From assembly GCF_029227915.1 (NCBI RefSeq), contig NC_079883.1, positions 14,136,001 through 14,200,000 on the forward strand: a stretch of DNA of 64,000 nucleotides, read 5' to 3'. Under the pieces are notes generated by a model that was given only the letters and a program-made list of their open reading frames with translations, did no database searches and was not told the DNA's origin. Shown piece by piece: positions 1 to 13,197 of this stretch (positions within the stretch are counted from its first letter, which is position 1; each line of letters begins with the position of its first letter). The position numbers and the translations under genes were made by a program. This DNA is from Hydractinia symbiolongicarpus (Eukaryota; Cnidaria; Hydrozoa; Anthoathecata; Hydractiniidae).

Positions 1-2321
1 GGTTGGTTTTGAAAACTCAATATTTGTTTTCCAAGTGTGTGATTAATCACACACCTGAAACAATTTAGGCTATATTAGTAGCCAAACTTTTGATGTTCTA
101 TGAAGAAATGACCACACAAATTAACCACATTGAAAATTTTTCATTGCAGTTAGATATTCTTATAAAATTTAAAAACTTTAAATTACAATAAATCCTGTTC
201 TAATAATCTTTTGGTAAGCTAAATTTCCTATGTCATATAATTTTTGCTGATAAATCCAAATATGCCACTAATTTTTCTTGAAAGTTTCTTGTTTTCTTTT
301 TCAAAATTTGATAATGTTAACCCGGATCCGAGAATAGAAAGAACTGCACCTTTGACCGGAAGGGAGTTCCATATTTCAGTGATGAAATGAAAATGAAGAG
401 GGTGCCGATAAGCAGCAAACGCCCGCATATATACAGGCGAGTTTGGGCAACTTTTTGAATTAATTGATGGTTTCCTGCTGAAACTGTCCACACTTTGCTG
501 AACTCGCCCGGAACATTCCTGAAATTCAACACCTTGTAACATAAACATGGTGGACCACAGTTGAAAGAATGCGTTTGAAGAGAAAGGAGTTAATAAAGTT
601 TATATACAAGTTATGTATGAAATAAATCTTATCAAAAATAATAAAAAACAGTTCTTTTAAGAACTTCACTACCACTAGCTCATTTTAATTTTTATACTTT
701 TTTAAATAATTCCTCGAATGTCATTTGTGGTGAATCTTTTTTACTTTTGGGCATTGTTGGGGCCATGCAGGTTTTTTCGGTCAAATACCTGAACTTTTTT
801 AAAAACGCCGAACTCATCTGAAAACACCCGCACTTATTACAGCGTATGTGGCTTATCGGCACCCTCGTTGAAAATGACTAAAAATGGCTAGCTATCATAA
901 ATAAAATCAAAATTTTTACACAAATATTAGCCAGCTAGCTACAATGAAAATTATATAAATAATGAACTTTTTACATGTAGCTAGCTATAGTTATAGCTAT
1001 ACACAGCCTAGTGGACGAGAGATTTATCATCAATCACCAACATTATTACTTCACCTTATACTTCAAAATGCCAACTACGTTTTAAAAACATCTACTAGGC
1101 TTTTAACTCTAACACGAAAAAAATATTTAATTTTGACAATTAAAAAATTACCATCAGCATTGCGTCAGCCGACGTTTGTTTTGCTTGACAGTTGGAGCAT
1201 CATGTTTTTTCATATTGCTAAAAAACATCTCGGTAGAAGGGCAATCACGCTCCACCACAAGTTTTTTTACCCGGCCCGCCGGACACACGACACAAGGCCA
1301 TATACCGCTAAAAGGGAGTTTTGAGCAATTGTTGCCCTGATTTTATGACGAGACGGACTATTGCACAATTACTTATATTTACCTCCTTAACTATAAAAAA
1401 GCTGGAGATCTCGTTTCAGCTGACACAAACTAAATGTCAATCACGGAGATATATTTTTTATGAATTTCGATTGTTCTTTAAGCATTCGTGTTATTTCTAA
1501 CATGACGTTCACATTATACTGTTGCTAATTAATGTGGATGTGATTTTCTCTCCTACTTCTCAGGTTCATCATTTTCAAGTTTTCTAAATAATTACGGAGC
1601 AATGGTTCAGAGAAAAAAGAAGTTAATTTTCAGCGCATGCGCAATTACTACTCTTCTTTACAAGCAGAAAATAAGTTCAAAAAGTATAGCCATCGAAAAT
1701 TATGTTATCAAAATTTTTGTGATTTTTATTCAAAAATTTTCAGACGTGTCGGAAAACAAAGACTACAGGCGCTGGAAAACGATGTTAGGTAAAAACAGGG
1801 AAAAGATAACGAACAAAGTTTATACCATAGTTACTTTGTTCATAATTATATGTTTTATACTAAAATTGTTTATAAATAAGTGCAAAATTTTTACAGGTCT
1901 TACTTTTATTTATTACACAAAAAGTTCCTAGAAAAATATGTTAAATTCTAAAAAACTTTTCATGAAAGAATCAACCCAGAAAAAAACTGGAACTAAATAA
2001 TTGAGTCTGCTAAAAGTGGGAATTTAGAAGCAAGGAAATTTGTTGAATATGTCATTCTGCAGAAAGACTTTGGCATAGAAAATTGTTGATGACGACAGAT
2101 TTTGAATATCATGCGTATTGCATATTGGTTCTTGCTTCCTGGACAAAAGTAAGAAAAATCTGCGACACATTAAATAAAATAGAAACGTTAACAACTATTT
2201 ACAACATTCAACTTTCAACAGCAATAAAGACTCGCACGTCCTATTTAAACTTTCACTTCAACATTCGCCATGTTTCCATACCATGGGGTAATTTCTTTTC
2301 AGTTATGACAATAAATTCTTT
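1..2321. other. intergenic region with a MITE candidate
   Basis: No coding region is supported here. Open frames of about 60-120 codons are AT-rich, lack family motifs and have no convincing splice partners. The only structured element is the inverted-repeat element at about 397-868, listed separately. The remainder, including 1325-2321, holds nothing I recognise. Confidence 0.6.
397..868. mobile_element. candidate Mutator-like MITE
   Basis: A perfect 16-bp inverted repeat, GAGGGTGCCGATAAGC at 398-413 and its complement at 851-866, bounds about 470 bp of non-coding DNA. A 9-bp direct repeat, TGAAAATGA, lies just outside each end (388-396 and 869-877) and fits a target-site duplication of the 8-11 bp size made by Mutator-like transposons. 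No transposase frame lies inside, so it would be non-autonomous. The superfamily assignment is inference from TSD length. Confidence 0.55.
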
Positions 2322-3872
2322 TCAAAGTGGAAACAAGTAGACTTCCTCGAAATGCTTCAAATTTCCTTCTGTTTTGCCAGTATACGTCGTATTGTAATTA
2401 TAACTTAAATATTTCGACGCGATTTCTTCCGTTGGAAATTTGTGCTTGCTCTTCCTGGCTTCACTCACAAAAAAGTTTGCCATTGCTTGCGATACCAAAA
2501 CAGCACTCGTTGTGTGTGGCGCATGAATTTCATCGCTGAACTCGAAATTATTCTTTTCTGGATGCCACTGGCCGCCATATATGGGATAATCACGAGCTAA
2601 GTAAAAAAATAACGCTATCAAAATAAATTTGTTTCGGGACATCAACGAACCTGCACATAGCGTTATCGTATTTAAGGTATAACTTTCGCGCGGATTTATT
2701 TTTAAAGTTGCGAATCAGCAAATTTAAACCTAACCCTAACGCAAGAAAAAAGCATATTAATACCAGTTGTGTGTTTATAAATTAATACATTCTTATCAGA
2801 TTAAGTTTACAATTACATCTCATATGCGCGAAAAAAGCATTCGGAATATTTTTACCTATCAAAACACGGGTTAAGGGTTTCTTCAACCCTTTACTGGTCA
2901 CTAATGCTATATCACACCTACGGGGGTTGTAGGAGCGGAGTCTTGTCGTGTTTCCACGTGGGAGGCACGAAATGAAAGAGGTGAGAAGTGTGACTTTCAA
3001 ACGATGGGTTGTTTTTCGCTTGAAACCGTGCCGCTAAGGAGCAACACGACATCAAAGTTGTTTTTTCAATTTTCTTAAAAATCACGCCCAACAAAATTTG
3101 TCAAATTGTCACACCAAAAACCAAAGAATTTTTTTAATTAAAATTTGCGAAAGTTTTTGCACTCAAAGTAGTTAACGATGTTTTTCGATTTCCTACCTTC
3201 CACCATTGAAACAAATTCTTTTCCCACCAAATCATAATTTGTTGATAAGATTTTAAAGAAACGACTCAACGCAGGATATTTGTTATACGCATTTGGTGAA
3301 ATGCCGTAACTATGGTGATTGTAAGTAACCTTTTCTGTTTCCATGGCTTTGTATATGTTGGGGGGGACATCCTTAAATAAACGACTCGAAGCTGCATTTT
3401 CCGTGAAATTCAGGGGTATTGAAATATCATCTGCGGCGAAGGGTGATAAAACTGCTCCTGAGTTAGTCGTCAACACGTGCAGCGTTTCAAAACCAAGACA
3501 TGTTCCCCAGATTGGGAAATAATCTCCGCCTTTGTTAGCTTGAATTGCGTGATCATAAAATATTTTTGCGTGTTTATAATACTGAGAAGTAAACCATTGC
3601 ACACCACCGCCTGGGAATAAGACTCCATTTACATAGGAAAAAAGTTCTGTAACTTGTTCATCTGTTAATGACGTTGGAATTAGAACCGCTCGTGCTCCAG
3701 CACTTTCTAGATACTTGACATAAGAGGCAGCGATGTACGAATTGCTTTGACCTTCGACAAGCTGCGCGAGGATAGCAACGGTTGGTTTATAATTTAATGT
3801 TTCGCTGGGCTGTGGTGGTCTGCAAAATGTTACATCAACCAGCACGACGAGAACAAAGATGGCGGAATTCAT
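2322..3872 (-). CDS. GGH: gamma-glutamyl hydrolase (folate polyglutamate hydrolase), 2 exons
   Basis: Secreted or lysosomal cysteine peptidase of the class-I glutamine-amidotransferase-like fold (family C26) that trims gamma-glutamyl chains from folates. Exon 1 is 3197-3872 and exon 2 is 2322-2596, joined by a 600-bp GT-AG intron in phase 1. The product is about 316 residues, near the family norm. It starts with a hydrophobic signal peptide (MNSAIFVLVVLVDVTFC). The nucleophile elbow IWGTCLGFE and the histidine motif GGQWHPEK, which is formed next to the splice junction, are both intact. The C-terminal FFVSEARKSKHKF segment also matches the family. Without the intron, exon 1 would read on into KSKNIVNYFE and lose the catalytic histidine, so splicing is required. 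It is transcribed away from the thioredoxin gene. Confidence 0.93.
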
Positions 3873-4150
3873 TCTTACTAAACAAAAAAGAATACTTTTC
3901 TTCTATAAAGAAATGTTTTCCTGGCGTCAACAAAAAAAAGTTTAGGCAAGACGTAAAACCAACAGCGGATGAGCATGGTCAAACTCCGTTGTAGTGTTCT
4001 TTAAATCGTAAACATCAGTTTTAAAAATATTTAACGAGAAAATTAACAACATGAGAAAATTAATTTAATAACTTCGAACTGAATAAGCTACAGTTAAGTT
4101 ACCAGCTTGAAATTCGTGTTTTATTAAAAAATTGTATTCCTTACACAATC

Positions 4151-4195
4151 GTGGTGTTGATTTAAAACACAAAAGTTGTTTTAAATCAACACCAC
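4151..4195. repeat. perfect 19-bp inverted repeat, 7-nt loop
   Basis: GTGGTGTTGATTTAAAACA at 4151-4169 is followed after 7 nt by its exact reverse complement at 4177-4195. It lies upstream of the GGH start. No flanking duplication is visible. Confidence 0.85.
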
Positions 4196-6545
4196 AAAAA
4201 GGAATCTCTGCAAGAAAAAACAAAGGAGTCTCAAAAAGCGAAGATAATATCAATGGAAAAAAATAACGTAGTCGACTTCAAGAAATATATTTCTCATTTT
4301 CAGGAAACACTCTAAGATGTAACTTCAAAAAAAACAAATTTAAATACCACGACTCACTTTTCATCACTTCCACTTTCTGATTACTTCACTTTGCTACATC
4401 ACCTGACTGCATGTTATGATTACAAAATATAATCTGTATGTTATTATATCGCCTTTGTATTCAAGTTAAATAACCGCGTAATCAACAATTCTTGTTTCGT
4501 AATTGGATACTCCTTAACAACTTTAAATGGATATACTGAAAGATGTTTGAATCCATACAGGCATATACAATGAATATGATATGAGTAAGGTTTTGATTAA
4601 ATGTTAATCACACAAAGATGTATAAGCATGTTTTATTTAAGAATCTTCGGTAAAACACTTTACGTGTAATACACGCTTGTTTTTATAAGTTGAACGAGTA
4701 AAATCCGACCTGAGGCTTGATGTTCTTATTTTACATCCTTTTCCATTCAGCCCGAATTATTCTTATTTTGTTCGTAATAATAAGAACATAACTCAAAAAT
4801 TAAGCCTTATTTTGTTTTTATTTATCTATTTTTTTCTCTCTTTAATTTCTCTGAAACTAACATGATAGTACATGATCAATTCAATAATTTTTGAGAATTA
4901 TGTTTTTGTTGATAATAATTGTGTTCATGACCAATCGAGTCAATACTAGCATCCTTACGCAGTAACTGTACGTGAGAAAAGAATTGATTACATAGAAAAA
5001 CAACTGTCGTTAAACTTTAAAGAGAATCGCAAGAGATTTTACGCCCTGTAATTTTCTTATTTTACGCCATTAATGTAGAGTCGGCTTGTTCTTAAAACAA
5101 TAATTTGAACCTAAAGCTGTTCTTATTTTTCATATATTTCGGCAAAATTCGAGGCTTGTGTTCTGGTAACATTACAGATTTTACGAAACAAGGACGGGGA
5201 CTATCTGCAACGGCGTTGAAATTAATTTGTCGTGAAAGCCCGTGATATGACATCATAGTATTTTCATGACTTTTTTACTTCGTTATAGTATATGCGACGT
5301 TCGACCCACACCTCGAAATAATTTTACTAAATTTGAATGTAGTGCAGGTTCAAGGTTGCCACACTTTTTACAGAGTCAAAGTTGACGAGATTTGATAACT
5401 TTTGATGAGAATTTTTAACCTTTCTTGAAAAAATGTCCGTAATTTTATTAAAAACATTGAGCATTTCTAAACTTGTAGCATTTCTATGTAATTTAAAAAT
5501 GAGAAATTGATTTGAGAACTTTTGAGGAGGCTTTTAAAACTGAGTAAAATTGAGGAGTTTTGAGGAGGCTTTAATTATTTTGGTGGAAACACTTCTTGTC
5601 GGTCAGGCAACAATTTTTTACTTTACTTTGGGATGTTCGTTTTGTCACTTTAATTCTTACAGCAACATCCATACCGCACATAGCATACAGACCTGATTCA
5701 TGTCCGCCACGTGACTTCTAAGTAGTTTTTGTGCAATGTATCTTTCTGTAAAATTAAATATAGTTTTAAACAATCAAACTCGTTTCCAGACTTCCCCTTA
5801 TAGAAAGTCAGGTATCAAAAGGTAAAAGGGTTTAGGAACAACATTGGTTTCTAATTCTTTTCTTGTATCCCATGTTGAATTCTTCAACCATTACTTTACG
5901 TTGCAATCGATGTCTTGCAATATATTCTCGAGACTTCAATAGTGTTCTTCCCCCATTAAATCAGCTGTGCCGTGCCGAGCTGAACTCACAGAATTTCAGC
6001 TTGGCACAATTATAAAACCAATATCCAACCCTGTACAATCGATCCGTGCCGCACTTATGTTTTACAATTCAAAATAGATACCGAAATGTCTTTGAGGTAG
6101 ACAATGGCGACGCACGGTGTACAAACGAAGGCGAAAGTGCTTTAAATAATCCACTTAACAAGCTAAATTTTCCCTCTTTTTTTACGAACGGCCATTATAA
6201 AAGTTTAGGTTTCGTATCAGCCAGAGAAGTTTTTCTATTTACGATACTTCTTGCATACCAGGAATATTTTTTTTGATTCAAAATGGCTGCTGAAAAAAGC
6301 TTGTGATAAATATGCACTAAGTAATAATGGAAACAGTTTACAGCAGTCGAGAATAGCTGTGGAATATTTTACTAGTTGATAACTGGTGTAAGCGATTTCG
6401 TCAAAAGCGATTGTTATAATCCAATTCGGGACAAAAAAGCGTCCACTATGAAACAATTTCCTGAGATCGAGGTTGGGAGGTATTGCAGCCAAGAAGCCCA
6501 ATGGTACTAACTTCTTAAATTCATTAAAATGGTCTCCACAAATGT

Positions 6546-6578
6546 ACCAAATGTAAGGGGGAAGCCCTTACATTTGGT
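6546..6578. repeat. perfect 14-bp hairpin
   Basis: ACCAAATGTAAGGG at 6546-6559, a 5-nt loop (GGAAG), then the exact complement at 6565-6578. It lies about 600 bp upstream of the thioredoxin start. Function unknown. Confidence 0.75.
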
Positions 6579-7192
6579 TAAAATTTCAAAAAAATTAGAT
6601 TTTTTTTTACTTATTTTACACTTTGGATATGGTAGAATTCGACAATGTATATGTCTTTTCGGTAAAATAACAGAAATACTATAAATTTTATGACCCTTAT
6701 TTTGATTCTATCATGGATAATTTTGACTTTACTACTCAAGAAAGCACGAACTTTAATTTAAGGACTTCTCAATGAGCACGTGCTTAAAAACCTTTTGCGA
6801 AGATCATCTCAAAAAGCCAATATATTTTTATGGTTATAATACTTCCTTGATATTTAATATTCTTTTAGATTTCTAGCTTTTGTCGTGGATAAGAATTTTT
6901 CTTGGTGTCGCCATAGCTAAGAGATTTATTTTTCGACTGGAATTTCCTTCTGTTACTTCCTAAGACATCTGACTTTCCTATTTTCTTTTAAAGTGCGTTT
7001 TTTCCCACTTTTTGTGAGTTTTCTAAAAACTCTTCGCGGAGAAGCTTGGAAGTATTTTTTAAACTTCTAGCACCTTTCCATTGGAGCTTCAATAAAAATG
7101 CTTCAAAACGTGTGCATGATCAAATATTCATGAAAAAATAACTGGCTTTCTTGATGAAAATTTTCCTCAAACACCGATACAGGAGTACAAAG

Positions 7193-8297
7193 ATGGAGGT
7201 CGTTGATATTTCCCTAACAGAAAATTTCCAACATGTCGTTGAACTTTCTACGGAAGAGGAATGTAAGCGACTTGTTAAAAGTCACAAAAAAGTTGTGCTG
7301 AAATTTTATGCGGACTGGTGTGGACCATGCAAAAGAATATCAAGACTGTATGAGGTATATACACATCACTTTAAAAAACCAGAAATTCGAGGTGTAATTT
7401 TCTTCACATATCTTTTGGGTATTTTATATTTATATAAAAGTTTCGCAAAATTTCACAAATGGTAAGGTTTGAAACGCCTAAATTTCGCGCGTTTAATTTT
7501 TGCGTACAATGCTTTAGCGCACATTATAATTTCACGCACTCCTTACTGCTAATATATATAAAAGCGCTATGTACTTGTCAAGTATTTGTGAAAGTTAACA
7601 GTTCATGAAACTTCACTTTTGGACAAACGCAAGCCAACAGGAATAATGTTTGACTATGACAATCTTCAATCTTGGAATGATTTTGTGTGAAAAAAAAATG
7701 TTACGAGTCTTACGAATTTCGTGCAATGTAATTTTGACAACATATTGTAAAAGAAATATTTCGCGCACATCGAAATTTTCGCACAGCTAAATACGCGAAA
7801 AAAAAAACTAATTCTGCGCAATTGATTGCTCCTGCAGCGACTCTGAGCGAAAAATTAAAAGTGCGTGAAAATTTCATGAATTCTATATTTAGTAGATTAG
7901 AAACATAAAAAAAACATGGATACCTCGAGAAAAAACTTTCTATTTGCTTTCATGTATTCAAATTTTCGTCAATCCAGTGAAATTTCACCACAGTGTAGTA
8001 TCGTTTGATTCTCTTATTTAGATTTTTTCTTGCATTCTTCAAAAATAGCGCAAAATATTTGTTTTGTTTTTTTTCACTATATTTTATTATATTTATTTTT
8101 AGTCTCTATGTGAAGATTACGCAGACATAGTATTCGCCAAGATAGAAATGACGGATAAAGACAATTTTGGTGTGAAGGAAAAAATCAACGCCTTTCCCAC
8201 TTTTAAGTTTTACTTCAACGAAAAAGAAATCGATGTTGGAATGGGCGCTAATAACGACTCTTTAAAACAGAAAGTTCACGCCCTCTCTCAACATTAA
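7193..8297 (+). CDS. TXN: thioredoxin, 2 exons
   Basis: Small cytosolic dithiol-disulfide oxidoreductase that reduces protein disulfides and is recharged by thioredoxin reductase. Exon 1 is 7193-7354 and exon 2 is 8103-8297, with a 748-bp GT-AG intron in phase 0. The product is 118 residues, close to the usual 105-110. The redox motif lies in FYADWCGPCKR (CGPC), the cis-proline loop is AFPTFKFYF, and the C-terminal GANNDSLKQKVHAL matches the family's GANKEKL segment. The ATG at 7193 follows a possible acceptor (CGATACAG). An in-frame ATG at 7154 would add 13 residues and cannot be excluded. Residues before the core (about 1-20) are unlike classic Trx1. An AATAAA lies at 8721-8726. Confidence 0.93.
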
Positions 8298-9210
8298 ACA
8301 TCCGCCATCACAATATCTCCATGTTAGAACTGATTCGGATTTTAAATATGAAATTTATATTATATTAATAAGAATGCTTTAGGGGCTGCTTATATGGAGA
8401 AAAAACTGTTTTAGCCGGGTAAAGTGGCCAAGCAAGACATCAATCTTACTTACGTTTAACTCGATTACCTTGACTCCACCACATTAGTGGTTGAGAAGCC
8501 CATAGCCATGGGGACAAGGTTGGGTCATACACGGCTGAGATCTCAAACGTTAAAATGTATAAGAACAAATTCAAATTACAGAAACTTGCTCTGACAACTT
8601 TCACCGGGATCCGAAGAGATTTTTGTCCATATGAACGGTTCCTTCTTCTCCTTGAAAAATATGACTGGGAACGAAATTAACGCAGTCATTATTTATTTAC
8701 ATGTTCTGTTTTGAAATAGAAATAAAATATTGGGAAAGCTGTGATATGTTTAATTACTCAAAGTTTGAATATCATTCCGTTTTACAGCCATATGCCATGA
8801 TTCGATCTTGTTTCAAACAACCGAGCCGAGTGTAAAATCTGTCGCCCGTCAATTGTAGCGGGAATTCTTTCTCTTTCGATCTATTCTTTAAAATCCTGTT
8901 AAAATTATTCTGAAGTATCAAACAAATGTGAGTGGGAAGAGATTAGTGGGCGAAACATAAAAAGCATGGATGTTATCTTATTCTTTTCTTCAGACTACTT
9001 GTGCGACATGGAGATACTGTTTTAACCCTTGAATATAGGCAAGCATTTCACCGCGTTTCATCCTGATTAATTATCTTCCTTAGCCGAGCTAAAACTTTCT
9101 TGATGGACGGCTCGTCAAAAAAATGTAACGGAAACAGTACAAAAAAAATAATTTATATTCCTAACTTTGCAGGAGTTTTAAAGGTGAACTTCGAATAATT
9201 AATAAGGCGT

Positions 9211-9283
9211 ATCGGAACAGTTTGATTGGGTGTTCTTCTAATTATTCTTTTGTTGAAATTTTAAATCAAACCGTTCCTTAATT
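9211..9283. repeat. imperfect inverted repeat, dispersed motif
   Basis: GGAACAGTTTGATT-type and AAATCAAACCGTTCC-type arms (about 13 of 15 matching) enclose a TTCTTCTAATTATTC core. The same core and its TTGATTGG flank recur in reverse orientation at about 46420-46455, downstream of the LRRK gene. This suggests a dispersed MITE-like repeat with at least two copies in the window. Confidence 0.45.
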
Positions 9284-10024
9284 TATCCTGCACTTCACAA
9301 TGCTTTAGATAAGAATCCTGTCGTCAATTTTCTCAATACTTCGCGAATCAGCAGGAAGTACTTTAAATTTCAGCTCAACTTCGTTACCAGGACTTTTTAG
9401 AGTGTTTATGTCAGGCTTGGGTTAATCACAGCCCTGCGTTTTTAAATGCGTTTCTTATAAAAAACAATGTGTAAAAAGCGAAAAAGAAAAAAATTAACCT
9501 TCGTCTTTGCTACCCCTGCCGCCACCAATGAAAATTGCAGAATTTCCAAACAACCTTAGTGACAACAAACGTGGTTTTGAAGAGGTATTGTCGAACTTGC
9601 ATTGGTTTTGGCATTGTGTAACTTTTTGTGTTTTCTGAGATAATCTTTATTACTAATTTATGGAACAATTCCCTTTTTCCTGATTTTAAATCCAATTTAG
9701 TCCGGATAATTATTAAATTTGTCATTAAACAATTCTTTGTACACGCGGGTAATTTTTGATAGTTTTTGATAACTTTGAATTTTTTTTTACTTTTAGCTAA
9801 GCAACCTTTTTTTATTTTTGAAATAAGAAACATTAATCTAGTAAATTAAGAAGCCGGTCAAAAGTTTTCCCAATTCTCAATTCATTCAGTACTCTAGAGT
9901 GCATCGCTACCTTATAAAGAAAAAAATTCATCACAAAAATATTTTTTACCTACAAAAATTTCTTTATTATGGTCCATTTTTGGAGATTTTTTTGCTTGAG
10001 ATGGTAAAAAAACACCAAAATGAA

Positions 10025-10079
10025 CAACCTTGTCCCTAGGGCATTTTAAGTTTTGGTATATCAACCAAGGACGAGGTTG
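10025..10079. repeat. short inverted element with CAACCTYGTCC ends
   Basis: CAACCTTGTCCCTAGGGC opens the element and GGACGAGGTTG closes it, about 55 bp in all. The ends resemble those of the better-supported fold-back element at 44825-44911. No clear target duplication is visible, so this may be a decayed copy. Confidence 0.4.
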
Positions 10080-13000
10080 CAAAAAGAACTCTACTGTAAT
10101 TTTTAGCTTAAATATTCTGCTTAATTCATCGAAAAAGATTGTTACATTAACCTGATATTCTTTGTGCGATAAAGTATAACTCTTATGAGCATATTCAGGC
10201 TTAGACAGCTAATTTTTTTATGCATATGCTGAGAAAATTGCTCTGCTTTCGTGAAACAGTCTGATGTGTGTTTTTGTTATGTCATGAGTAGCTATTTTAA
10301 TTTTAAACACAGTCTGGTAAAGCTTAACACCACACGTCAGGGAAATTCCTAAAAAATAAGCTTACGTGAAGCTTGAACTTTAAGAACATGAGTATTCGAA
10401 CCAGAGGTGCGAACTGAAATCTCTTCAGGTAGAGAGAGTAGAATAGTATTTCAAAAATTTAACAAAAATCAATTTGTTGATTCCATGTTTCACAGTAACA
10501 AATCATCAACATATGACAAATCGTGGCCTACATATGATAAAACACGTGTGTCTTACTAAACTGCTTCGTGATATGCAGAATCTTTTTTATTTTAATAACT
10601 AAATATTAACGATGCAAAATCTAGTACATTTCACAAATTCGAAACAAATGATTCTGTAAAAAACCATGCTTTAAATAATGTATTTCCAGATGTTTTCCTG
10701 TTTTTTGTTTGTTTATTGTAGATTTTTTTATAAAAAACAGGATATCAGTAATATCCAGCCTTGTTATTATTCTTCTCTTGTATTTATTTACCAGCCATTA
10801 CTAGCCTTATTTATATCATAAAAAATGTTATAAAAAAATTGTAAGGTATTTAAAACTATGTTTTTATAGAATACGCAAATAGATTTTGTAGTAGCGGCGC
10901 AACAAATATCGTGTTCTATAGAAGTTTCATTCAATAAAGCATTCAGCTGAAGTTATTCATATGTCAAGAAAATAAACAGTCGCTTGTCGGCTTTTTCTTC
11001 ATACAATAACACACAGTGATTAAAAACCGAGCCTTGCTTATTCAGGCTAGCGTTTCGAATGACTTGAAATCACGGTTAGTGCATTCATCAAATGATAGGC
11101 TGAATCGAACATGCTTGTTGAGTAATATCAACCAATGGCATGCATGGTAGCGTTCTCGATCAACAAATCATAAACAAAGTTAATCGAATATGCCTCAGTA
11201 ATCACATGCGCACTAATACACTTCACACTGGTATTGAAATGCGCATGCTTCTAATGACAGCCATTTTGAAAATATCAATGTATATTCAATCAACCGATAA
11301 TTTCTACCTACAAACATTTCGATTTACACGCAGCGCATAATCAATCGCAAAGATGAGCTGGCTTTATATGCCGGCCGAAGGATTTGCCGAGCCTCTTTTT
11401 TGTATGTTCCATGCTCTTCCTTAGTTCTGTAAAATCGCGACAATAGGACAACCCTGTACATAACATATTGCAAAATTATGGTGTAAATTTAATTTAATTC
11501 CAACAGGTAATTACGAACACTGTTTTTGTAATATAGATGTTTTTTGAAAGACACTAATTTTTGCCGATTACAGCATGCCCCTTTTCTTCAATTATTCAAA
11601 AATACGAGGGCCGTTGCGTGGATTGTTCTATATTCAGAATATAACAGAAGTTGTTGAGATGGTCCTTTGTAGTGGCTAATCCGTTGAATTCTATTTAAAA
11701 ATGTTACCAAAAACAAAATTTACAACAAAAAAATCGTAGATGAAAACGATATTTCGATACGGCCAACATGAACCTTTGCGCATAAAAGTTGCAACACTCG
11801 CCCTGTTATAGTTGAGCTGTCGTACGAACAAAGCTCACGAGAAATATTTATTTAAATGAAAAACCATTGAGTTTCGCAGGTAAATTGAGTGTGTTTCGAG
11901 CTTATAGCCCCCAGTTTTAACATCTCAAGTGTTAATTCGACCAATCTCTACATCAAACGACAAGACTACTACAAGAGGTAATCCAAACCCACTTTTTTTT
12001 ATCACGTACTATTTTTTTATGTTTTACTATACGTTATTATTATATATCTATTTTTAATTTAACCAAAGCATTTATTTTAAATATTTATATTGTTTGTTTC
12101 TGTATTTACATTGGTAAACCGAAAATAACTAAAATATATTTACCTAAAAAACGAACCAACCCAGAAAATGTTAGCCCTTAAAAAAAGTTGGTTCTCGCTA
12201 GAAATATTTAAAAAATTTAACAACTGAAAGGTTAGAGGCAGGTAAACTTCGTTTGGAGATTAAAATTAATTTTAAACTTTTAATTTTGTATTTGGTTAAA
12301 TTTCTTTAATAAAATCAGTTCTTAACTCATTGGTTATTCTGCATATTATTAGATTTTTGCATCAAAACATTTTTCGTTTCGAAATTTAAATGATTTAGAA
12401 TTTAGTCCTGCATAACATTAGGTATCTAAAAACTCCTGTTTTATCTCTTTCTAGGATGGAAATGCGCCTTTTAAATATACACGGCTTTTTTTTTTAATAA
12501 GAAAACTGTTTTTTGACCTGAGCTTTAATTTTCTTAGCAAATAACTGAATATAGGCTGGAAATTTCTTAAATATTTTAATAAATTTTCTATTTTGTGTTT
12601 CTCAAATTGAATTAGTTGCATGCTTTGATTTGAAGTTATGGTTTTTGAAGACATATTTTATTTTTATTTAAGAAAAAAGACTTTTTTTATTTTATAGGAT
12701 AAAACTTTGTTAGGATATATTTGACTGAAAAAAAAGACATTTGATTGTGCTGTGTTTTTAAATGCTGAGGGTGGGGTTTTTCCTAAAATTTTTTGTAAGA
12801 TTTTAATTTTTTTTTTGTAAAATTTTCTTATAAAAAAAGGAAGATTACGCGGCAAATCTAACTGAATCTCAATTTGACGTTTTCGGTTCTTCTTTTCTTA
12901 TTTATGTAAAAGAACAATAGAATTTTTTAATGTTAGATTGATACGGGCGTCAAAAATTGTATTTCCAGAAACTTTATTTTTCCATGTATGACTCTTCTAG

Positions 13001-13197
13001 AGCTGTTGCTTATAAGAAAGTCATACCGATTTTGATGTAGGGATATCGCTAACATTCATGGAAAACTCAAAGTAGTTAATATTCAGTTGGCTACCGTATA
13101 GAGCATTTTTTATTTACTGTAATAGAATCTATATAGATATTGAGTGCTGTTCGTTATGAAAACGTGTCAGCCACACAACCTCTATATATTTTTAGGT

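Larger units (their letters stand above)
3873..7192. other. spacer between GGH and thioredoxin
   Basis: A 3.3-kb divergent spacer that should carry both promoters. It contains hairpins at 4151-4195 and 6546-6578 (listed separately) and a short direct repeat of a TTTTGAGGAGGCTTT motif around 5521-5573. No coding exon is supported, and the open frames at 6046-6276 and 6235-6501 have no recognisable content. Confidence 0.5.
8298..13197. other. large intergenic spacer
   Basis: About 4.9 kb without supportable coding exons. It is very AT-rich. It contains an imperfect hairpin at about 9211-9283 with sequence shared with about 46420-46455, and a short inverted element at 10025-10079 with CAACCTTGTCC/GGACGAGGTTG ends that resembles the ends of the fold-back element at 44825-44911. 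A related GGGGACAAGGTTGGG stretch occurs near 8510. The open frames at 9510-9833, 11140-11340 and 12451-12855 look like chance. Confidence 0.5.

Noticed and set aside
962-1324. 120-codon plus-strand frame
   Set aside because: No motif, AT-driven, no splice or promoter context.
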